DNA of 64,000 nucleotides from DATGSL01 sp964645585 (GTDB lineage: Bacteria; Verrucomicrobiota; Verrucomicrobiia; Opitutales; T3Sed10-336). Location of the stretch: assembly GCA_964645585.1 (NCBI GenBank), contig CAZYAN010000013.1, positions 10,144 through 74,143 on the forward strand, given 5' to 3'. This document shows positions 51,748 through 60,585 of this stretch, piece by piece. Under the pieces are notes generated by a model, which saw only the letters and a program-made list of their open reading frames with translations, had not been told where the DNA came from and searched no databases. Position 1 is the stretch's first letter. Each line of letters begins with the position of its first letter. The position numbers were made by a program, and so were the translations under genes.

Positions 51748-52491
51748 TCAGTCCTCATGATCGCGAAGCGCACGGCGAAACAGGAGCCACCCGCAAAAAA
51801 GACTCGCGCCGGCGACGATCCAAAAAGAAGCGGGAGCAATCGTTGTCTCGAAACCGCTCGGGAGGTTCATGCCGAAAATCGAGGAGATCGCCGCGACCGG
51901 CAGGAAAAACGCAGCGAGCAAATTCAGCCGGTAGCCGGCACGATTCAGTTTGGCCGCCTCCTCCGCCTGCTTCTCCGCTTTTTCCGCCAGGAGAAATTGC
52001 AATCGGATGATTGCCTCTTGGTGAGTCAGCTCGAAGGTCCGCTCCGCTTCACCGGCTAGATCGCGCAGGTTGATGATCTCCGGATCGTCGATCGCTTCCC
52101 GGGCGGTTTGCAGAGCGCGATGCAGGTTCCGCGACGCCCGTGTCATCGGTGTCGCGATCTGCAGAATTTCGTGCAGCTCATCCGCTTCGGCCTGCACGTC
52201 GAGGCGATCTTCGAGCTTTTCGGCGGTTCGCGCGTAATCCTCCACGAGACGGTGGAGACTGAGGAGACCGTCGCTGCTGACGCTCGATTTCCAGGTGCCG
52301 CCGGGATCCCGCCAGTAAAAGATCCCGCGCCGCTTCGAACCTTTCATATCCGGCACGCGATGCACGATCAGCAATAGGTGCCCTTCGGCCGCCATCGACC
52401 GCTGCCTGCCGGTGCGGATCCCCAGCCGTTTTTTGATTTCAGGAGGCAGCTTCCATTCTTTTGGCAGATGGGGATTGGCGCTGGCGGTCAT
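51748..52491 (-). CDS. CorA-family divalent cation transporter, short form
   Basis: A 247-residue protein. The long helical region (about 85-190, ELHEILQIATPMTRASRNLHRALQTA and LTHQEAIIRLQFLL) matches the CorA stalk helix. Two C-terminal transmembrane helices follow with the selectivity motif GMN at 207-209 (SSIFGMNLPSG), where Phe precedes GMN instead of the usual Tyr. The N-terminal cytoplasmic domain is much reduced, and the total is shorter than CorA (about 316). Magnesium or another divalent ion is the likely substrate. A 261-bp space upstream holds no recognised gene. Confidence 0.75.
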   Translation of the reverse strand: MTASANPHLPKEWKLPPEIKKRLGIRTGRQRSMAAEGHLLLIVHRVPDMKGSKRRGIFYWRDPGGTWKSSVSSDGLLSLHRLVEDYARTAEKLEDRLDVQAEADELHEILQIATPMTRASRNLHRALQTAREAIDDPEIINLRDLAGEAERTFELTHQEAIIRLQFLLAEKAEKQAEEAAKLNRAGYRLNLLAAFFLPVAAISSIFGMNLPSGFETTIAPASFWIVAGASLFCGWLLFRRALRDHED

Positions 52492-52614
52492 GCGGGAGTT
52501 TTCATGCGATCGTCCCCGAATAGCAATTTCGTTTTCAGGCTGTGGACGCCGGGCGCGGGGATTGGCGGAATTTCGCGCTTCATAAATCGGGTTTCATCGG
52601 TCATAACGTTTTTG

Positions 52615-53427
52615 ATGGACCGGATTGCTGATCAGTTTGCGCTCGCCCGGAAGGAGGGGCGCGCCTGTTTTGTCGCTTACATTTGCGCGGGGGATCCCGA
52701 CTTCGACACTTCGGTTGAGGTATGTCGGACGCTGGTCGAGAGCGGGGTCGATATCATTGAGTTTGGGGTTCCGTTCTCGGATCCGCTGGCCGACGGGCTG
52801 ACCAATCAGCTCGCCGCTCAACGCGCGCTCGCCAGCGGAATGACCGCCAGCCGGGTGTTTGATTTAGTCCGGGAAGTTCGCCGCTTCACCCAGGTGCCGA
52901 TCGTTTTTTACACCTATTACAATCTCGTCTTTGCTCATGGCGTCGAAAACTACGTCCGGCGAGCGCGCGAGGCGGGTGTGGACGGCATGCTGACGCTCGA
53001 CCTGCCGCCGGAGGAGGCGGGAGAAGTGATCGAGGCGAGCCGGAAGCATGGAATGAAGAACATCTTCATTGTCGCGCCCACGACTCCGGAGTCCCGGTTG
53101 CGGACGATTGCGGGTGCCGCGAGCGGGTTCATCTACTATGTCTCGCGCGAAGGTGTTACGGGTGTTCGCGAGAATCTTGCGGAGAATATCGATTCTGCCG
53201 TTCGCGCGATCAAATCCGTGACCGACCTTCCGGTTGTTGTCGGTTTTGGAATTTCAACGCGCGAACAGGTGCGGCAGGTCGCGTCCGCCTGCGACGCTGC
53301 AGTTGTCGGAAGCGCGCTGGTGAATTGTATCAAGGACAATCTCGGCGATCGAGAAGCGATTCTCCGGACGCTCCGGGAGCGGGCGGTCGACCTCGTCGCG
53401 GGTGTCCACCCGGCTCCGGCCACTTGA
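52615..53427 (+). CDS. trpA: Tryptophan synthase alpha chain
   Basis: A 270-residue TIM-barrel enzyme that splits indole-3-glycerol phosphate to indole for the beta subunit. Catalytic Glu49 lies in GVDIIEFGVPFSDPLADG and Asp60 in the same block; the phosphate site is GFIYYVSREGVTG and VVGFGIST. The ATG at 52615 is at the family start; the open frame extends upstream with no conserved residues. trpB is not adjacent. The end overlaps the longest possible miaA frame but not the chosen start. Confidence 0.93.
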   Translation: MDRIADQFALARKEGRACFVAYICAGDPDFDTSVEVCRTLVESGVDIIEFGVPFSDPLADGLTNQLAAQRALASGMTASRVFDLVREVRRFTQVPIVFYTYYNLVFAHGVENYVRRAREAGVDGMLTLDLPPEEAGEVIEASRKHGMKNIFIVAPTTPESRLRTIAGAASGFIYYVSREGVTGVRENLAENIDSAVRAIKSVTDLPVVVGFGISTREQVRQVASACDAAVVGSALVNCIKDNLGDREAILRTLRERAVDLVAGVHPAPAT

Positions 53428-53455
53428 TCCGAAGCGCTTCGGTTCCGGTTCGACC

Positions 53456-54451
53456 ATGAAACCCACTGAAGGCGCCGTTCGAAATCAATCCAAAATCCGC
53501 GATCCAAAATCCAGAATCCGAATACTTCCCCCGGGGGAACTCTTCATTCTGACCGGTCCGACCGCAGTCGGAAAAACCGAGCTCGCACTCGCGTGGGCAG
53601 AGCGGTTCGGCGCGGAGATTGTTTCGTGCGATGCTCTGCTTTTCTACCGCGGGATGGATATCGGGACGGCGAAGCCGACGGCGGAGCAGCGGGCGCGCGT
53701 GCCGCACCACCTGATCGATGTCTCGGCGCCGGATGAGCCATGGAGCGTTGTCCGATACGCGAAGGAAGCGGCAAAAGTCGTCGAGGAAATCTGGCAGCGC
53801 GGCAGGCGCGTGCTTGTGACCGGTGGAAGCGGGTTCTATCTCAAGAGCTTTTTTGAGCCGGTTTCGGATGAAATCGAGATCCCGGATCACGTCCGTCGTC
53901 AGGTCGACGAGCTGAACGCGACCGGACTTGATTCGATGGTTGAGGAATTACTGCGCCTCGACCCGGCCGCGGGAGCGAGTATTGACCTGAAGAATCCGCG
54001 GCGGGTGAGGCGGGCGCTCGAGCGATGTTTGACCACGGGAAGAAGTATTCAAAATCTGGTGACAGACATGCGATCCCGTCCCTTTCCTTTCGCGCGCGCC
54101 CGACGCCATGTCTGTTTGCTGTCGCGGGACCGCGACGATCTGGCCGACCGGATTGCCCGGCGGGTCGATTCGATGCTTGCGGGCGGTCTGCTCGACGAAG
54201 TGCAGCGTCTTCGCGAGGCGGGCATCGAGAAGAACCCATCCGCCGCCGCCGCGATCGGTTACCGAGAAACCTTGCGTTTTCTCGTGGAAGGCGGCGATCG
54301 CGGGGATCTGCGGGAAGCGATCGTTCGCAATACACAGCGGCTTGTGAAAAAGCAGATGACCTGGTTTCGCCACCAGCTGCCGGTTTCGCGCTCGGTCAAT
54401 CTCACAGGGCGCGACCGTATCGAACCATGGGAGTTTTTTTCCGGTTTGTAG
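53456..54451 (+). CDS. miaA: tRNA dimethylallyltransferase
   Basis: A 331-residue enzyme that isopentenylates A37 of tRNAs reading codons that begin with U. The P-loop GPTAVGKTELA, CDALLFYRGMDIGTAKP (with Asp in the substrate site), VTGGSGFYLKSF, and DLKNPRRVRRALE are present, as is the C-terminal IRNTQRLVKKQMTWFR. The first 26 residues, before GELFILTGPT, are atypical and encoded by a short A/T-rich repeat (53485-53521). No start codon lies between that repeat and the P-loop, so translation must begin at the ATG at 53456 or the GTG at 53402. Confidence 0.92.
   Translation: MKPTEGAVRNQSKIRDPKSRIRILPPGELFILTGPTAVGKTELALAWAERFGAEIVSCDALLFYRGMDIGTAKPTAEQRARVPHHLIDVSAPDEPWSVVRYAKEAAKVVEEIWQRGRRVLVTGGSGFYLKSFFEPVSDEIEIPDHVRRQVDELNATGLDSMVEELLRLDPAAGASIDLKNPRRVRRALERCLTTGRSIQNLVTDMRSRPFPFARARRHVCLLSRDRDDLADRIARRVDSMLAGGLLDEVQRLREAGIEKNPSAAAAIGYRETLRFLVEGGDRGDLREAIVRNTQRLVKKQMTWFRHQLPVSRSVNLTGRDRIEPWEFFSGL
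53485..53521. repeat. Short imperfect direct repeat inside the 5' end of miaA
   Basis: ATCCAAAATCC occurs at 53489-53499 and 53503-53513, flanked by further ATCN-AATCC variants, in an otherwise GC-rich region. Its reverse strand reads as GATTTTGGAT-type units, which in another frame give IADFG-like residues, a pattern seen in dispersed intergenic repeats. Confidence 0.6.
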
Positions 54452-54456
54452 CAACC

Positions 54457-55797
54457 TCAGTCGGCCGGCACCGTCAGCGGAAAATAACAGCGAAATGTGC
54501 TGCCGCGGCCCGGCGTGCTTTCAACGGCGATCGCCCCGTCGTGTCCGCGAACCATGCCGGCAACTAATGCCAGGCCGAGTCCGCGGCCGGTAAATTTTGT
54601 CGAATAAAACGGTTCAAACAGCATCTCCGACTGTTCGCTGGTGATTCCTTGGCCGTTGTCGGCGACGCTCAGGCACGCGTAGGTGCTCGCCGCGGGATGC
54701 CAGCCGAAAGGCACGCATCGAGAAACAGGTATCGATTTGGAATCGACCGTTTCCACGCGAACTTGAATCCTCCCGGCATCGGCGGATTCACAAGCCTCCC
54801 AGGCATTTGTGACGAGGTTTGTCAGGATTTGCGCGATGTCATCCGAGTTGCCCTGAATTGAAGGACCTCCTGCATCGGGGAACTCGGCGGAGAGGCGGCA
54901 GTGATCCGGCAGTGCCTGTTTCAGCCTTTCCAGGCGCTGGCCACAGATTTCGGTGAGATCGAGCGAACGCGGCGAAAACATTCCTTCGCCGGCGTAACGT
55001 CGCATCAGCACGCTGATCTCGGCCGCGGTTCGCGCGGATTCAAGGGCATCATTCAAGTATTGCCGGGCGGTATCGTTTACCGAGGAGGTTCGGAGAACGA
55101 GCTCAAGGCGGCCCATAACCGCGTGAAGCTGGTTATTAAAATGATGGGCAACCGCGCCGGCCACCCGGTGCAGGCTCTCCGTCTTTCGGTGATGCCGTTC
55201 GCGCACCTCGTGTTCCTGCCGTTCCTGTTCAATCCGCTTTTGTTCGGTGATATCTTCGATCAGGTTGAGCAAAGCTTCGACTTCCCCGTCATCGTTTTTG
55301 ACGGCGCTGGCAACAATGCGCAAAATGCGCGTGCTGCCCTGAATCGCCGCCTCGAGTTCGGCCGTTCGGGTCTTCCCGTCGTCACGGGTGCTCGCAAGCA
55401 GCGATCTGATCGGTTCGGTCGCCAATCGGCGGCGAAACGCGGCACAGTCGGATTCAATCTCGGGGAACCAGGCCTTCATCGGCGGGTTGGCGGCAAGCAC
55501 TTCCCCATCCAAGCCGACTAAAATCACACCGGCCGGCAGGTTTTCTGTCAGAGTCCGAAAACGCTGCTCGCTCTGACGCAGCGTGACATGCGCCTTCTGC
55601 AGTTCTTCGTTTGAACGGCGAAGGCGGTCCGCCATTTCGAGCACATTCGACTGATACCCGTCGGAGATTGCCATGACCTTTGCGAACTGTCGCGCGAGTT
55701 TCCTGTAACGGGCATCGGCGTCGGATTCGTTCGGTGGAGAAGCGTCTCCATCCGGAAGGAGTTGCTTGAGAAAAATGGCCGACGGTGGCGCGTTCAT
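54457..55797 (-). CDS. PAS sensor histidine kinase in the SiaABC cluster
   Basis: A 446-residue soluble kinase with no transmembrane segment. A short coiled coil (about 50-75) precedes a PAS domain (about 76-190, ending ALLNLIEDITEQKRIE), then the dimerisation domain with VAHHFNNQLHAVMGRLE (His218/219) and an ATPase domain with ILTNLVTNAWEA, SVADNGQGI and GRGLGLALVAGMVRGHDG. No receiver follows and no partner regulator is adjacent. Its ATG overlaps the siaC stop (ATGA), so it is translated with siaABC. In Pseudomonas the fourth gene is the SiaD diguanylate cyclase; this kinase occupies its place. Probable output of the SiaC switch, by position only. Confidence 0.85.
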   Translation of the reverse strand: MNAPPSAIFLKQLLPDGDASPPNESDADARYRKLARQFAKVMAISDGYQSNVLEMADRLRRSNEELQKAHVTLRQSEQRFRTLTENLPAGVILVGLDGEVLAANPPMKAWFPEIESDCAAFRRRLATEPIRSLLASTRDDGKTRTAELEAAIQGSTRILRIVASAVKNDDGEVEALLNLIEDITEQKRIEQERQEHEVRERHHRKTESLHRVAGAVAHHFNNQLHAVMGRLELVLRTSSVNDTARQYLNDALESARTAAEISVLMRRYAGEGMFSPRSLDLTEICGQRLERLKQALPDHCRLSAEFPDAGGPSIQGNSDDIAQILTNLVTNAWEACESADAGRIQVRVETVDSKSIPVSRCVPFGWHPAASTYACLSVADNGQGITSEQSEMLFEPFYSTKFTGRGLGLALVAGMVRGHDGAIAVESTPGRGSTFRCYFPLTVPAD

Positions 55798-56180
55798 AAC
55801 ATCGAATCCTCCGCGGATACCGGGAGAATTTCAAAAGGGATCGCAATGTCGTCGCGGAACTCTTCCGCCAGCTCCAGCGCGCGGTCGTTGTCTTCGTCGT
55901 AATGCCAGGTGACTCTCGCGCGACAGCCGTGATCACCGTGATCGGCAATAACTTCGAGCAGGTCGAGCATGCATTTGATGCTGCTTGAGTTCATATAAGG
56001 CACTTTCACCTGAAGATGCAGGGTTTCCATGCGGGGAAGTTCCGCGCGCAGCCAATGGAAGATCGGTTCGAAAAAGGCGAATGGATTTTCCGGATAACAT
56101 TCTCCGGCAATCATCAACACGCTGTCATCGCGAGTGAACGAAATTTTGGGTGAAGATTTTGTAGCTGGAATATCGATCAT
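55794..56180 (-). CDS. siaC: SiaC-family regulatory phosphoprotein
   Basis: A 128-residue protein of the former DUF1987 family. Conserved features are the opening TKSSPKISFTRD, IAGECYPENPFAFFEPIFHWL, PYMNSSSIKCMLDLLE and the closing VTWHYDEDNDRALELAEEF. In Pseudomonas aeruginosa SiaC is phosphorylated by SiaB and dephosphorylated by SiaA, and the unphosphorylated form binds SiaD. The NSSS at 64-67 lies at the equivalent of the phospho-acceptor loop. ATGA overlaps link it to siaB before it and the kinase after it. Confidence 0.85.
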   Translation of the reverse strand: MIDIPATKSSPKISFTRDDSVLMIAGECYPENPFAFFEPIFHWLRAELPRMETLHLQVKVPYMNSSSIKCMLDLLEVIADHGDHGCRARVTWHYDEDNDRALELAEEFRDDIAIPFEILPVSAEDSML

Positions 56181-56725
56181 GCCTGGGCGCCCTCCACGCG
56201 AACGGAAAAGCTAAAGAAATCGCAGCGTGCGTTTTTCGGTTCAATGCGGTATTCCAATTTTCCCGAGACGCGCCGAGCGATGTCGACCAGACCGAGACCG
56301 CTTCCGGTTGCATCGGGCGCGCGCTCGGCCCGGAGCCGTTCGCGATACAGTCGCTTCAATCCCGCTTTGTCTTCAGAATTGATCCTGTCGATTCGCGCAA
56401 CCAGATCGGAAACATCCTCTTTTTCGATACAATTGCCGGAACAGACGGTGAAACCGCCGTTGTCGCTTCCGATCACGAGAATCGCGGAACTGTCGGGGCC
56501 GGTTGAAAGGTTCTTCCGTTCGAGATAGTTCCGCACATTTTGCGCCTGCTCAACGTAAACGGCGAACACATCGGCGATCACGCCCTTGGCCAGACGTTCG
56601 GCTTCAAGATGACGGCGGATTGCGCTGCCAATTTCTTCGATAATTCCATGCGTGAACGAGCCGTTGAAACAGAGGAGAATGCCCTGCTCTAAAAAGGTCT
56701 CCTGAATTTTGAGCACATTTTGCAT
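56177..56725 (-). CDS. siaB: SiaB-family protein kinase
   Basis: A 182-residue protein matching the SiaB family (DUF6272). The C-terminal segment GSGLGLVDIARRVSGKLEYRI is the GHKL-type ATP-lid region, and FTVCSGNCIEKEDV precedes it. SiaB phosphorylates SiaC. The ATG directly follows the siaA stop and the stop overlaps the siaC start, so the three are one translational unit. Confidence 0.82.
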   Translation of the reverse strand: MQNVLKIQETFLEQGILLCFNGSFTHGIIEEIGSAIRRHLEAERLAKGVIADVFAVYVEQAQNVRNYLERKNLSTGPDSSAILVIGSDNGGFTVCSGNCIEKEDVSDLVARIDRINSEDKAGLKRLYRERLRAERAPDATGSGLGLVDIARRVSGKLEYRIEPKNARCDFFSFSVRVEGAQA

Positions 56726-58768
56726 TTAAGTTTTCTTTGTTGGACGAACGTGAAACCCAAGCAAGAGAATGTCATCTCTCCGGTCGCGGCTGCCTTGATA
56801 ATCGTCGAGTGATGATCGAATCGGTTTCTCCTGCTCTCGAAGCGCGACTGCGTTTTGGTTTTCCAGTATTTTCCGCAGGCGTATCGTGCCAAGACCAAAA
56901 CCGTCTTTCCCTCCAGGCAGGTCCAGAATTCCGTCGGTGATCAGATAAAAAGCGCTATCCCCCTGGATCTTGATACGGTGATCGGTGAATGGCGTGTCGA
57001 TCTTCGACGAGGTGAAGCCGAGATGCCGGCGGTCGCCCGGAATCACCCGGATTTTGTTTCCTTCGCGAACAAAGAGCGGGAGTCCGGCACCGGCAAACTC
57101 CAGAACGTCTTGCTTCGGCAGAACCCGGCAGAGAGCAATATCGAGACCGTTTTCAACAGCGAGCGCTTCGTTGTCTTCGCTTTTCCAAGTCGCTCGAACG
57201 AGTTCGTGCAGGTGGTTGAGCATCCTCCCGGGTGTTTCGTTCGGGTAGAGTTCGATCACGCGGTTCAAGAGGGCATTGGCCATCATCGTCATCAACGCCG
57301 CCGGAACTCCGTGCCCGGTGCAATCGACCGCTGCGACGCAAAATCCGTCGTCGACTTCCCGGATGAAATAAAAATCTCCGCCGACAACTTCGAGCGGCTC
57401 AAAGAGAACAAAATGGCCGTCGAAGTGTTTCGCGAGTTCGGCCGAGGAGGGCAGCATCGAATGCTGAATCAGACGGGCGTATTGGATGGAGTCCAAGATC
57501 CGTTCCTGCGATTCGACCAGCTCCCGGTTTGTCTCGGCAAGGCTCCTGGTTCGCTCCGCGACCTTGCTTTCCAAGTCCTCCGTGTGTTCACGGATCCGCT
57601 CCGTCATTGTTTTGAAGGAGGTGCTCAACTGCCCGATCTCGGCTGTGCCCGCGGGCGGCAGCGCCGTTTCGTAAGCGCCTTCAGCGACCGCGCCCGCCGC
57701 TCTTGTCAATGCGCCGAGCGGGGTGAGAATCAATCGGTTGAGGACAATAAACAGCCCCGCGAGCACAACCAAGAGGGAGACGAGAAACACGAGCCCCAGC
57801 GGCAGAAAATCGCTCAACCCCATCACGCTGTCGGCGTCGACGACAACGAGGTTGTGCCAGTCCAAATCGGGAATGCTCGCGAGGGCCGCCAGCGCGGATT
57901 TTCCGCCTGTCTTCAGCGGAAAGATGCGCGGTGCCTCTCCGCCCGCCGCGATCGCACCTTGTAATCGCTCACGGCTTTCATCATCGGCGAGCAGATCGAA
58001 AACAGTGATCTTGTCCTCTTCGCGCGTCGTGGCCCGGCCGTTGTGTTCAATTAACGCACGGTCTTCATGCGCCTGCAGCTCCCCGGCGGAATTGATAATC
58101 ATGCTGCTGGTTCCGGCAGTCCTGTGATCAACCAAATGGTCCAGGAATTCTGTCAGGTCCATTCCGGATCCGGCGACGCCGATCGGCCGGCCAGCCGAAT
58201 CCTTCACCAGCACATTGATCCAGACCCGCACCTCGTCGAGCAGCGCATCGTAATTGACATTGAGCGCATAGTCATCCGCCCGTTCCAGGAAATCGTAAAA
58301 CCATTGGTCGCTCGAATTGCCGGGAACCAGCGTGGTTCTTTCGAAACCTTGGCTCTCGGGTATCGTAACGTAAAAATGGTTGCTGGACGAAAAGGCGAGA
58401 AAGGCGGTTCCGTAGCCGAGGAATCGCCGGTAGCTTTCAACTTGCTGCCCAGCCTGCTCGCGAGCGACCGGATTCTCTTCGTCCGCCATCCATGCCCGAA
58501 TTTGCGGGTCGTCCGCGAGCTTCTGGCTCAGAACCAGTTCCCGGTCGACAAGCGAAAGGATGCGGTTTTGTTCGAGCATGCTTTGCGCTTCGACAAACCT
58601 CGTCAGAAATTCGCCGCTGATGGCGCGAGCGCTCCAGGAAAAGGCGAAAAATGCGCCCGCGGCCGTGGCCAAGTACGTGGCTGCGACGAGCGTCAGGAAG
58701 ACCCGTCGCAACGAGTTTTTCCTGTGCGCAGGTCGTGGATGAGCGACCGAATTTCTCTTTTTCGGCAT
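56726..58768 (-). CDS. siaA: SiaA-like membrane receptor phosphatase (dCache-HAMP-PP2C)
   Basis: A 680-residue sensor. An N-terminal transmembrane helix (RRVFLTLVAATYLATAAGAFFAF) is followed by a large periplasmic dCache-type sensor (about 50-320, with SSDQWFYDFLE, VRVWINVLV and GVAGSGMDLTEFL), a second membrane helix, a HAMP domain (LILTPLGALTRAAGAVAEG), a coiled coil and a PPM/SpoIIE phosphatase domain (VVGGDFYFI and AAVDCTGHGVPAALM metal ligands). It should dephosphorylate SiaC when its ligand is sensed. The ATG at 58768 with GGA at suitable spacing is preferred over an upstream frame adding 51 atypical residues. Confidence 0.85.
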   Translation of the reverse strand: MPKKRNSVAHPRPAHRKNSLRRVFLTLVAATYLATAAGAFFAFSWSARAISGEFLTRFVEAQSMLEQNRILSLVDRELVLSQKLADDPQIRAWMADEENPVAREQAGQQVESYRRFLGYGTAFLAFSSSNHFYVTIPESQGFERTTLVPGNSSDQWFYDFLERADDYALNVNYDALLDEVRVWINVLVKDSAGRPIGVAGSGMDLTEFLDHLVDHRTAGTSSMIINSAGELQAHEDRALIEHNGRATTREEDKITVFDLLADDESRERLQGAIAAGGEAPRIFPLKTGGKSALAALASIPDLDWHNLVVVDADSVMGLSDFLPLGLVFLVSLLVVLAGLFIVLNRLILTPLGALTRAAGAVAEGAYETALPPAGTAEIGQLSTSFKTMTERIREHTEDLESKVAERTRSLAETNRELVESQERILDSIQYARLIQHSMLPSSAELAKHFDGHFVLFEPLEVVGGDFYFIREVDDGFCVAAVDCTGHGVPAALMTMMANALLNRVIELYPNETPGRMLNHLHELVRATWKSEDNEALAVENGLDIALCRVLPKQDVLEFAGAGLPLFVREGNKIRVIPGDRRHLGFTSSKIDTPFTDHRIKIQGDSAFYLITDGILDLPGGKDGFGLGTIRLRKILENQNAVALREQEKPIRSSLDDYQGSRDRRDDILLLGFHVRPTKKT

Positions 58769-59077
58769 ATTTTCCGTTCCCGAGGCAAGCTCCGGGTGAC
58801 CCGCCGGAAATGGCTCCTGCCTTTGGAGGTCAAGAGGTATGCAGGAAGCGGGAAAGCGGACAAGAACAATCGCTGCCCGGGACAAGCGGCGGCAAGTTTT
58901 CGCCGCGGGGCCGCGATCCATGGAATCATCTCAGTCGGAATCCGCGCCGGATGAGTATGAAAGTTCCGGTGTTCGTCGGCCGTCCGAAACGTATGCAAGC
59001 TGTGGGCGTTTTCGATCGAGATTACGCGGACAGCAAGAATCGACTCGCGGGCGAGGCTTGTCTCGATAGGGTTCCGG

Positions 59078-59911
59078 ATGGATATGAGCAGAGACATCTG
59101 TGGAAAGAGTCGCGCGGGAAGACTTCGGCTGGCGGCGATCGATTTAGACGGGACGCTTCTGGGTCCAGATCTGACGATCAGCCGGGAAAACAGGCGGGCG
59201 GTGGAAAGTTTGCAGCAGGCGGGGGCCGAAGTGGTAATTGCCACGGGGCGGCATTACGACTCGATTCGGCCGATTGCTGAAAGGCTCCCCGACATCCGGT
59301 GGATTGTGTCCGTGCAAGGCGCGGAGGTTTCGAACGCGGGTCGCGAGGCTATTTTACGGCGGGTGTTCCTGAAAAATGCGGATGCGCGGGAGGTGATTGA
59401 ACTGGGGCATCAGCTTGGATTTTCCGCGATGATTTATACGCCTGACGGTATTTTAACCGAATCCGTAAACGGGACGGACCTGACATTCTACAGGGATCTG
59501 ACGGGTCGCGTACCAGTAAACACGGATCGGGCAGCGCTTCTACAAGAACGGATTCACAAAATCGTTTGGGTGGGGGAGCCGGTTCGCATTGCGAATCTCC
59601 GCACGATTAGCGATCTGGACACCCTTGCAATACAGAAGGTTCATACCCATGCACGGCTTTTTGAATTTATGCCGCATGACGTGAATAAAGGGGCGGCCTT
59701 GGAGGTCCTGGCGGCTCATCTGGGCATTGCGCCGCAGGAAGTAGCGGCTTTCGGCGACGCCGAAAACGACATCTCGATGTTCCAGTGGGCCGGCCAATCA
59801 GTCGCGATGGCACACGGGTGGCCCGCTGCTAAAGCTTCCGCGGGTCGCGTGACGCCCGATGGCCCGGAAGAAACCGCGTTCGCCCGCGCGGTCGAAATGA
59901 TTCTCGAGTAA
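59078..59911 (+). CDS. Cof-type HAD-IIB phosphatase
   Basis: A 277-residue HAD hydrolase with a C2B cap. Motif I is LRLAAIDLDGTLLGPD, motif II VVIATGRHYDSI, the Lys motif lies near DVNKGAALEVLAAHLG, and motif IV is FGDAENDISMFQWAG. Members dephosphorylate sugar phosphates, nucleotides or pyridoxal phosphate with broad specificity. It starts with an ATG at 59078 (ATG at 59084 possible). Convergent with the methyltransferase gene. Confidence 0.85.
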   Translation: MDMSRDICGKSRAGRLRLAAIDLDGTLLGPDLTISRENRRAVESLQQAGAEVVIATGRHYDSIRPIAERLPDIRWIVSVQGAEVSNAGREAILRRVFLKNADAREVIELGHQLGFSAMIYTPDGILTESVNGTDLTFYRDLTGRVPVNTDRAALLQERIHKIVWVGEPVRIANLRTISDLDTLAIQKVHTHARLFEFMPHDVNKGAALEVLAAHLGIAPQEVAAFGDAENDISMFQWAGQSVAMAHGWPAAKASAGRVTPDGPEETAFARAVEMILE

Positions 59912-59934
59912 GCGCGTCGCGGGGCATCGGACGT

Positions 59935-60585
59935 TTAAAGCGGATTCGGCGTGGCAAGGATCCAGCAGTCGCTTCGGATCAGTTCCCATTCGGCGGTTTT
60001 GCGCGCGGCGCGACGAAATCCTTGCTGCTGCAGGAGGCCGTCCGGCGGTGTCACGCGTCGCGCCGGAAGTTGCGTCGTCAGCCGGAAAAATAAATACATC
60101 ATCCGGTGAATGATCGTCGCTCGTATCCGCCGCACGCGGCCGGACGGAATTTGAAAATCGGCAAGGAGCCACAAACATCCCGGACGGGCGGCGCGTGCAA
60201 ATCGCGGGATCAAACGGGCAAGCTGTTCTTCCGTAAAGCAGTCGAGGAAGAAGTGGGTGACAATCAGATCAAATGTCCGTTCCGGCGGATGCCAGTTGAG
60301 CACGTCGCACTGGAGAAACTCGACACGATGCGAGTGGCCGATCTTGGTCGCGGCTCGTTCCGCGCGTCGCAGCATCTCACGGCTGGCGTCGGCGCAGACC
60401 GCCGTTGCTCGTCGGTTAGCTTCCAAAAATGGAACGAGAAAACGGCCGTTCCCTTCGCCGAGGATCAAGGCGGTTTTCGCGTCACTCGCGCGGTCGAGCC
60501 AGGCGATCCTCGCTTGCTGGAGGGTTTCGCCAGCTAGCACACGCTCCATCCAGCGATAATGTCTGGCGAGCGGGTCGAAACTCAT
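59935..60585 (-). CDS. Class I SAM-dependent methyltransferase
   Basis: A 216-residue methyltransferase. Motif I is ALILGEGNGRFLVPFL, the acidic residue closing the second strand follows in AVCADASREML, and motif IV is FDLIVTHFFLDCF. The substrate is unknown. The ATG at 60585 overlaps the preceding stop (ATGA), so it is translated with the small membrane protein gene upstream and probably transcribed from the nnrS promoter. Confidence 0.8.
   Translation of the reverse strand: MSFDPLARHYRWMERVLAGETLQQARIAWLDRASDAKTALILGEGNGRFLVPFLEANRRATAVCADASREMLRRAERAATKIGHSHRVEFLQCDVLNWHPPERTFDLIVTHFFLDCFTEEQLARLIPRFARAARPGCLWLLADFQIPSGRVRRIRATIIHRMMYLFFRLTTQLPARRVTPPDGLLQQQGFRRAARKTAEWELIRSDCWILATPNPL

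Noticed and set aside
58651..59280. A 209-codon plus-strand frame crossing the siaA 5' region and the start of the HAD gene
   Set aside because: It overlaps two real genes on opposite strands and shows no family features; the short stretch unique to the 58769-59077 gap is not recognisable.
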